Below, in pieces: positions 58,691-64,000 of a DNA stretch of 64,000 bases. The stretch lies in contig NZ_PDCH01000010.1 in assembly GCF_003315615.1 (NCBI RefSeq), positions 1 to 64,000 of the forward strand, in the 5' to 3' direction. Position numbers and translations under genes: made by a program. This stretch comes from Bifidobacterium xylocopae (lineage in GTDB: Bacteria > Actinomycetota > Actinomycetes > Actinomycetales > Bifidobacteriaceae). The first letter of the stretch is position 1. Each line of letters begins with the position of its first letter. The notes beneath the pieces are model-generated. The model was not told where the DNA came from. It saw only the letters and a program-made list of their open reading frames with translations, and ran no database searches.

Positions 58691-60178
58691 ATGAGCGTAT
58701 TAGGGTTATCGCGATTCCAATTCGCGATGACGACTATCTATCATTTCTTCTTCGTGCCTATGACCATCGGCATCGGTTTGGCCGTGGCGATCATGGAGAC
58801 CATGTATGTGGTGACGAAGAAGGAAGTCTACAAGACGATGACGAAGTTCTGGGGCAAGGTCTTCCTGCTCTCCTTCGCCGTCGGCGTCGTCACCGGCATC
58901 ATCCAGGAGTTCCAGTTCGGTATGAACTGGTCGAATTATTCGCGCTTCATGGGCGACATCTTCGGCGCACCACTGGCCATCGAGGCGCTCGTCGCCTTCT
59001 TCCTTGAATCGACCTTCATCGGGGTGTGGATGTTCACCTGGGACCGGTTCAAGCCGGTGTGGCACATGGTCTTCATGTGGCTGACCACCGCTGGCTCGAT
59101 TCTGTCGGCGATCTGGATCCTGACCGCCAACTCCTTCATGCAGCACCCGGTCGCCTTCGAGATCAACAAGGCCACCGGGCATGTGCGCCTGACCAGCTTC
59201 GCGGACCTGCTCAAGAACCCACAGCTGTGGGTCGAGTTCCCGCATGTGTTCTTCGCCTCGGTGTGCACCGGCGCCTTCGTCGTCATGGGCTGCTCCGCCT
59301 GGAGCCTCCTGCGCATGCACGTCAAGGACAGGAAGGACGTGGCGGCCGTCGAGGCGGACGGCAGGCAGAGCGCCAAGGTGGACCTGTTCACCCGCTCCCT
59401 GCGTGTGGGTGCCGTGATCGGTCTGGTGGGCGCCTGCTTCACCATCCTCTACGGTGATTTCCAAGGCAAGTTCATCGTCTACGATCAGCCGATGAAGCTG
59501 GCCGCCATCGAAGGCATCTACGAGGATACGGGCGATCCCGCACCCTGGCAGGCCGTGGCCCTGATCAACGAGAAGGACCACAAGGTCGAGAAGTCGATCG
59601 ACGTGCCCGGCCAGGGCTCAGTGCTCTACTACGGCAAGATGAGCGGCAAGGTCGCGGGCATGGACTCCGTCAACAAGGAACTCCACCAGAAGTACGACGC
59701 CAAGTTCGGCAAGGATATGAACTACTATCTGCCGACCACGGTGCTCTTCTGGGTGTTCAGGCTGATGGTGGGCATCGGATTCGCTTTCGCGATCGTCTCC
59801 ATCCTGGTGCTGTGGTTCACCCGCAAGAAGAAGAACACCATGTGGACCAGCCGATGGAAACTGTGGATCATGGGGATCCTGACCTTCGCGCCCTTCTGCG
59901 CCACGACCTCGGGATGGCTGGTCACCGAACTGGGGCGGTACCCGTGGATCGTGTACGGCTATCAGACGATCGCCGATGCGGTCTCGCCGACCAGCACGGT
60001 GCCCAAGGTGCTCTTCTCCGTGATTGTGTACTTCCTCCTCTTCCTGGTCCTGGGCGCGGTCATGGTCTTCTACACCCGCCGTGTGCTCCATCAGGGTCCC
60101 TATTACGAGCCGGACGAGGGCGACAGGCCTGCCGCTCCCAGCGTCGGTTCCGCTGAACGGAAGGTGGCATTGGCATGA
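58691..60178 (+). CDS. cydA: Cytochrome bd oxidase subunit I
   Basis: A 495-residue quinol oxidase subunit with nine spans that carries haems b558, b595 and d. N-terminal RFQFAMTTIYHFFFVPMT holds a haem ligand His, FPHVFFASVCTGAFVV the second His, and the region near MVGIGFAF a Met. The quinol loop (~230-320) is of the short type common in Gram-positives. The start has GAGGAAGGAAGGA. It overlaps cydB by 4 bp. Cytochrome bd reduces oxygen to water and lowers local oxygen. Confidence 0.96.
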   Translation: MSVLGLSRFQFAMTTIYHFFFVPMTIGIGLAVAIMETMYVVTKKEVYKTMTKFWGKVFLLSFAVGVVTGIIQEFQFGMNWSNYSRFMGDIFGAPLAIEALVAFFLESTFIGVWMFTWDRFKPVWHMVFMWLTTAGSILSAIWILTANSFMQHPVAFEINKATGHVRLTSFADLLKNPQLWVEFPHVFFASVCTGAFVVMGCSAWSLLRMHVKDRKDVAAVEADGRQSAKVDLFTRSLRVGAVIGLVGACFTILYGDFQGKFIVYDQPMKLAAIEGIYEDTGDPAPWQAVALINEKDHKVEKSIDVPGQGSVLYYGKMSGKVAGMDSVNKELHQKYDAKFGKDMNYYLPTTVLFWVFRLMVGIGFAFAIVSILVLWFTRKKKNTMWTSRWKLWIMGILTFAPFCATTSGWLVTELGRYPWIVYGYQTIADAVSPTSTVPKVLFSVIVYFLLFLVLGAVMVFYTRRVLHQGPYYEPDEGDRPAAPSVGSAERKVALA

Positions 60179-61215
60179 GCTTCCTACAAGGTATGTGGTT
60201 CTTCGTCATCGGCCTGCTCTTCGCCGGTTTCCTCCTGCTGGAGGGATTCGATTTCGGCGTGGGCATGGCCACACGCTTCGTCGCCCGCAACGGTGACGAA
60301 CGCGCCGAGTTCATGCGGGCCATCGGACCCCACTGGGATGGCAACGAGGTATGGCTGATCACCGCAGGTGGCGCCATGTTCGCGGCCTTCCCCCTGTGGT
60401 ACGCCTCGCTCTTCTCCGGCTATTACATCCTGCTCTTCCTGGTGCTGGTGGCACTGATCCTGCGCGGCGTCTCCTTCGAGTTCGCCGGGCATGCGCTGAC
60501 CGACCGGGAGCGTGGTGTGTGGCAGTGGGCCAACTTCATCGGCTCATTCTTCGCACCCTTCTTCCTGGGCATGATGCTCACCTCCTTCATCCAGGGCGTG
60601 CCCATGGATGATGAGGGCAACGCCTGGGTCGGTTTCTTCGGCGTCTTCAACTGGCTTTCGGTGGTCGGCGGCATCGCGGTGGTGTTCTTCTGCTTCCTGC
60701 ATGGCCTGCACTTCCTGAGCCTGAAGCTGGGCCCCGGCGATTCCCGGCGCATGCTGAACACCTCGGAGAAGCTCTACTGGATCGCCTACCCGGCCCTGGT
60801 CGTGTTCGTGGCCCTGTCCCTGTTCATGACCGACTTCTTCCGTGAGCGCCCGGTCTCCACCTGGCTGCTGACGGTGCTGGTCCTGGCCTCCACGATCTGC
60901 GGGCATGTCAGCACGGTCAAGAAGCGGGGCGGTTTCGCTTTCGCCTCCTCCGGCGTCACACTCATCGCCCTGATCGCCTGGATATTCAACGGCATCTTCC
61001 CCCGCGTCATGGTGGCGGACGACCCGGCGAAGAGCATGCTGATCAAGGACGCCTCGGCTTCTCCCTACACCATGAAGATCATGACCATCGTGCTGTGCAT
61101 CTTCCTGCCGATCATGCTGGCCTACTTCATCTGGGCCTACTTCATCCAGCGCAAGCGTCTCGTTTCCGACGATGTGAGCATGACCGACCTGAGACCCATC
61201 GGTGTCACCCGCTGA
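60175..61215 (+). CDS. cydB: Cytochrome bd oxidase subunit II
   Basis: A 346-residue membrane subunit with eight or nine spans. The family motif LLEGFDFGVGMATRFVARN lies in the first helix, with GPHWDGNEVWLITAGGAMFAAFP next (cited as GPHWDGNEVWLITAGG). The ATG lies within the cydA stop (ATGA), showing coupling. Confidence 0.96.
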   Translation: MSFLQGMWFFVIGLLFAGFLLLEGFDFGVGMATRFVARNGDERAEFMRAIGPHWDGNEVWLITAGGAMFAAFPLWYASLFSGYYILLFLVLVALILRGVSFEFAGHALTDRERGVWQWANFIGSFFAPFFLGMMLTSFIQGVPMDDEGNAWVGFFGVFNWLSVVGGIAVVFFCFLHGLHFLSLKLGPGDSRRMLNTSEKLYWIAYPALVVFVALSLFMTDFFRERPVSTWLLTVLVLASTICGHVSTVKKRGGFAFASSGVTLIALIAWIFNGIFPRVMVADDPAKSMLIKDASASPYTMKIMTIVLCIFLPIMLAYFIWAYFIQRKRLVSDDVSMTDLRPIGVTR

Positions 61216-61277
61216 CACGGAGCGCTGAACGAAGCGCATGACAGCGACCGTCGTGTTCGTCATGGGAGGTATGCCCC

Positions 61278-63125
61278 TTGATTGATACAAGCCTCTTCCG
61301 GTTCGCCGGTATCAGGCGTGAGCTGCTGGCCCTGGCCGCGCTCTCCATCCTTCAAGGGGCGGCCATCTGCGGCCAGGCCACCGGCCTGACCTGGGCGCTG
61401 GTGCAGATTTGGTACCGGCGCGGCCTGCCTTCCCTGGTGCTCCCGGCGGTCGCTTTCTTCGTCGCCTTCACCGTCCGTCAGCTGTGCGAAGTGGCCAAGC
61501 AGCAACTGGCCACGACCTATGCCGACGGCGTGGTCCGCCGGCTTCGGCCCGAAGTGCAGGCCAAGGTCTTCCGCCTGGGCCCCGCCGCGCTGAACCAGCG
61601 CGGCACCGGCTCGGCCGTCACGATGCTGATCGACGGCCTGGACCAGGTCAAGACCTACATCCAGACGGTCCTGCCCAAGATGATGGACATGACCTTCATC
61701 CCGCTGATCGCCCTGGTGGTCGTCTGGTCCCAGAGCCCCCTGAGCGGCATCATCCTCCTATGCATGCTGCCCCTCCTCTTCTTCTTCCTGGCCATCCTGG
61801 GCCTGGCCGCCCGTGACCGTTCCAACAGGCAGTACGCCCAGTTCCGCAAGCTCAACACCCGTTTCGTCGACACGATCCTGGGCCTGCCCACGCTGAAGAT
61901 GCTGGGCATCTCCGACGAGTACGAGGACGAGATCCATTCGGTCTCCGACCGTTTCCGCAAACGCACCATGTCGGTGATCCGCGTGGCGCTCACCTCCACT
62001 TTCGCGCTCGACTTCTTCACCACCTTGGCCATCGCCATGATGGCCGTCTTCCTGGGCAACAGGCTGATCAACGGCAGCGTCGCCCTCTTCCCCTCCCTGC
62101 TGGCCCTGATCCTGGCGCCCGACTACTTCCTGCCCATCCGTCAGTTCGGCGACGATTACCACGCCACCCTGGACGGCAAGAACGCCCTCCAGGACATGCA
62201 GGCGCTGCTGAAGCGCCCGGAACCCGCGCAGGACGACAGCCTTGACTGGGAGGGCTGGGGCCCCGACAGCCGGCTGACCGTGAGCCACCTTGACTACACG
62301 TATCCCACGAAGCCCCAGGCCGATGCGGTGGTGCAATCCTCGGCCTCGTCGTCCAGGTACTCAAGCAAGGAGCCCGGCCCGGCGGAGCGGGAGGCCGACG
62401 CTGAGTCCGCCGGAACCGTGGAACCGGCCCTGACGGATCTGTCCTTCTCCTTCCATGGCTATGGCAAGATCGCCGTCATCGGCCGTTCCGGCGCCGGCAA
62501 ATCCACCCTCGTGCAGCTCCTGGCAGGCTTCAACGCCCCCTCGGCGGGTTCGATCGACCTGGACGGTCACCGGCTCGAACACTTCAATGCCCCCGCCTGG
62601 CAGCGGCACATCGCCTACATCCCGCAGACCCCGTACATCTTCTCCGGTTCCATTGCCGACAACATCCGCTTCTATGCCCAGGACGCCAGCGACGGGGACG
62701 TGGAGCAGGCCGCAGGCCGGGCCGGTCTGGACGACTGGCTGGACAGCCTTCCCGAGCGGCTGGACACCCTGATCGGGGAGGGGCACAGGGGCATCTCCGG
62801 CGGTCAGGCCCAACGCATAGCCCTGGCCCGCGTGCTCCTGGACGACTCGCGTGGGATCCTGCTGTTCGACGAGCCCACCGCTCATTTGGACATAGAGACC
62901 GAATACGACCTGAAACAGACCCTCCTGCCGATCATGGAGGACCACCTGGTCGTGTTCGCCACGCACCGCCTGCACTGGCTGTCCGCCGCGGACCGCATCA
63001 TCATGCTGGACCAAGGCCGGATCGCGGCCCAGGGCAGCCCCAGTGAGCTGATAGGACGGGGCGGCCCCCTCGACGGGTTGATCGAGCAGATGGGAGGCAA
63101 CCAGATTGCCGGATACCTCGACTGA
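61278..63125 (+). CDS. cydD: Thiol reductant ABC exporter subunit CydD
   Basis: One half of the CydDC exporter for glutathione or cysteine, needed to assemble cytochrome bd. A 615-residue ABC half-transporter: membrane domain of six spans (1-~320), then a nucleotide-binding domain with Walker A IGRSGAGKST, signature ISGGQAQRIALARVLL and Walker B ILLFDEPTAHLD. A Ser/Glu-rich insert of ~35 residues interrupts the start of the ATPase domain (~355-385). TTG at 61278 is supported by GGGAGGT 7 nt upstream. It overlaps cydC by 20 bp. Confidence 0.92.
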   Translation: MIDTSLFRFAGIRRELLALAALSILQGAAICGQATGLTWALVQIWYRRGLPSLVLPAVAFFVAFTVRQLCEVAKQQLATTYADGVVRRLRPEVQAKVFRLGPAALNQRGTGSAVTMLIDGLDQVKTYIQTVLPKMMDMTFIPLIALVVVWSQSPLSGIILLCMLPLLFFFLAILGLAARDRSNRQYAQFRKLNTRFVDTILGLPTLKMLGISDEYEDEIHSVSDRFRKRTMSVIRVALTSTFALDFFTTLAIAMMAVFLGNRLINGSVALFPSLLALILAPDYFLPIRQFGDDYHATLDGKNALQDMQALLKRPEPAQDDSLDWEGWGPDSRLTVSHLDYTYPTKPQADAVVQSSASSSRYSSKEPGPAEREADAESAGTVEPALTDLSFSFHGYGKIAVIGRSGAGKSTLVQLLAGFNAPSAGSIDLDGHRLEHFNAPAWQRHIAYIPQTPYIFSGSIADNIRFYAQDASDGDVEQAAGRAGLDDWLDSLPERLDTLIGEGHRGISGGQAQRIALARVLLDDSRGILLFDEPTAHLDIETEYDLKQTLLPIMEDHLVVFATHRLHWLSAADRIIMLDQGRIAAQGSPSELIGRGGPLDGLIEQMGGNQIAGYLD

Positions 63126-64000
63126 ACGGACCGCACCGGCGGCGGCCGCCGGGTCCGGCCGGACCGATGGCGGCGCCGGGGCCCCCGAACGCACCGACTA
63201 CATGAAGGTGTGGGGCAGGGACCACTGGTTCTGGCCTTACCTGAAGATGAACAAAGGCCTGCTGGCCCTCATCTTCTTCCTGGGGACGCTCACCTTCGTG
63301 TGCGCGGCCGGCCTTATGTTCACCTCCGGATTCCTGATCAGCCGTTCGGCCCGCCGGCCCTTCAACATCTTCGTGGTCTACGTGCCCATCGTGCTCACCC
63401 GCGCCTTCGGCATCGGCCGCCCGGTCTTCAAGTACCTGGAGCGCACCCGCAGCCACGACTGGGTCCTGCGCGTGGTCTCCAGGCTGCGCGTGCAGCTTTA
63501 CCGCACCCTGTCCAAGGACGCCTCCTTCCTGTCCGAGCATGAGCGCACCGGCAGCGTGCTGTCCATGCTGGCCGATGACCTGGATCACCTGGAGAACTTC
63601 TACCTGCGCACCATCTTCCCCACGGTCGTGGCCTACCTTATGTGGCTGGTCGTCACCATGGCCGTGGGCGTGTTCTCCTGGGTCTCCTCCCTCCTCCTGT
63701 TCGTGCTCTTCGCCTTGGTGCTGGTCCTGATCCCACTGGTCTCGCTGTCCTTCGCCGACGGCCACTACGCCCTGGAGAAGGCGCGGCGGCAGGAGGAATA
63801 CACCAAGGTCACCGAAAGCTACCTGGGCTTGTCCGACTGGGTCATCACCCACAGGGGCGCGCAATTCGCCGGCACGGGCGCCGACGACTTCGCCCGGGTC
63901 ATGGACAGCCAGCGGGAGCAGAAGCGGTTCGAGCGCTGGCGGAACTTCGCCATCCAGATGATTTTCGCCGTCATGGCCGTTGGGCTCCTGGTGGGCAGCC
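63106..64000 (+). CDS. cydC: Thiol reductant ABC exporter subunit CydC (cut by window end)
   Basis: The partner of CydD; only the N-terminal ~298 residues are in the window. It opens with an Ala/Gly/Pro-rich stretch and then the first spans (LLALIFFLGTLTFVCAAGLM) and the RSARRPFNIFVVYVPIVLTR region typical of CydC, ending in the membrane domain. TTG at 63106 has GGGAGG 8 nt upstream; ATG at 63202 is an alternative. The ATPase domain lies beyond base 64000. Confidence 0.88.
   Translation, partial: MPDTSTERTAPAAAAGSGRTDGGAGAPERTDYMKVWGRDHWFWPYLKMNKGLLALIFFLGTLTFVCAAGLMFTSGFLISRSARRPFNIFVVYVPIVLTRAFGIGRPVFKYLERTRSHDWVLRVVSRLRVQLYRTLSKDASFLSEHERTGSVLSMLADDLDHLENFYLRTIFPTVVAYLMWLVVTMAVGVFSWVSSLLLFVLFALVLVLIPLVSLSFADGHYALEKARRQEEYTKVTESYLGLSDWVITHRGAQFAGTGADDFARVMDSQREQKRFERWRNFAIQMIFAVMAVGLLVGS

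Overview
The window is high-GC actinobacterial DNA that reads as the edge of a Bifidobacterium contig. The rplU-rpmA-obg, secE-nusG-rplK-rplA and rpsF-ssb-rpsR-rplI blocks, the fused RmlC-RmlD, and the 'class III' anaerobic nucleotide reductase all fit that genus. A haem catalase, an Nramp manganese importer, a type II NADH dehydrogenase and cytochrome bd with its CydDC exporter are unusual for Bifidobacterium. I know this combination from the insect-gut B. asteroides group, so that placement is an inference. The first ~142 bases are not genome: they carry an error-ridden Illumina Nextera i7 adapter, so the contig really begins near base 143.

Layout. 0.47-10 kb: housekeeping (rne, rplU, rpmA, obg, proB, tRNA-Trp, secE, nusG, rplK, rplA). 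10-18.6 kb: accessory membrane proteins (DUF6020-like, TM2, DUF2142-like), a PHP phosphoesterase, two long G/C homopolymer tracts, a decayed NUDIX/DUF3427 remnant and tRNA-Ser. 18.8-23 kb: oxidative-stress and manganese island (katA, mntH, divergent mntR). 23-42 kb: a cell-surface glycan region with two GT-C-like membrane proteins, a polyprenyl-phosphate-type GT2, rmlB, rmlCD, rmlA, a Wzm/Wzt ABC exporter, a 1365-residue four-domain glycosyltransferase made by internal duplication, and another GT2. It is bracketed by two secreted wall-active proteins (a GH25 lysozyme and a C39-like peptidase) that share the same C-terminal or N-terminal repeat. 42-51.5 kb: rpsF-ssb-rpsR-rplI, a MIF-type tautomerase, GtrA, an MFS transporter, a histidine phosphatase, a DUF805 protein and a ThiXY-like importer pair without an ATPase. 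52-57.2 kb: nrdDG behind a pair of NrdR boxes, gltX, tRNA-Glu and tRNA-Gln. 57.4-64 kb: ndh-cydA-cydB-cydD-cydC, the last cut by the window end.

How it works together. dTDP-rhamnose made by RmlA, RmlB and RmlCD would feed the GT2 enzymes. The Wzm/Wzt pair exports the polymer, and the polyprenyl-phosphate GT2, GT-C proteins and possibly GtrA could add side chains outside the membrane, much like the streptococcal rhamnose-polysaccharide loci. Ndh plus cytochrome bd forms a minimal oxygen-consuming chain, with catalase and manganese import for peroxide defence, while nrdDG provides the anaerobic dNTP supply. The best candidates for something undescribed are the glycan locus with its duplicated glycosyltransferase and the repeat-bearing wall hydrolases on either side of it.
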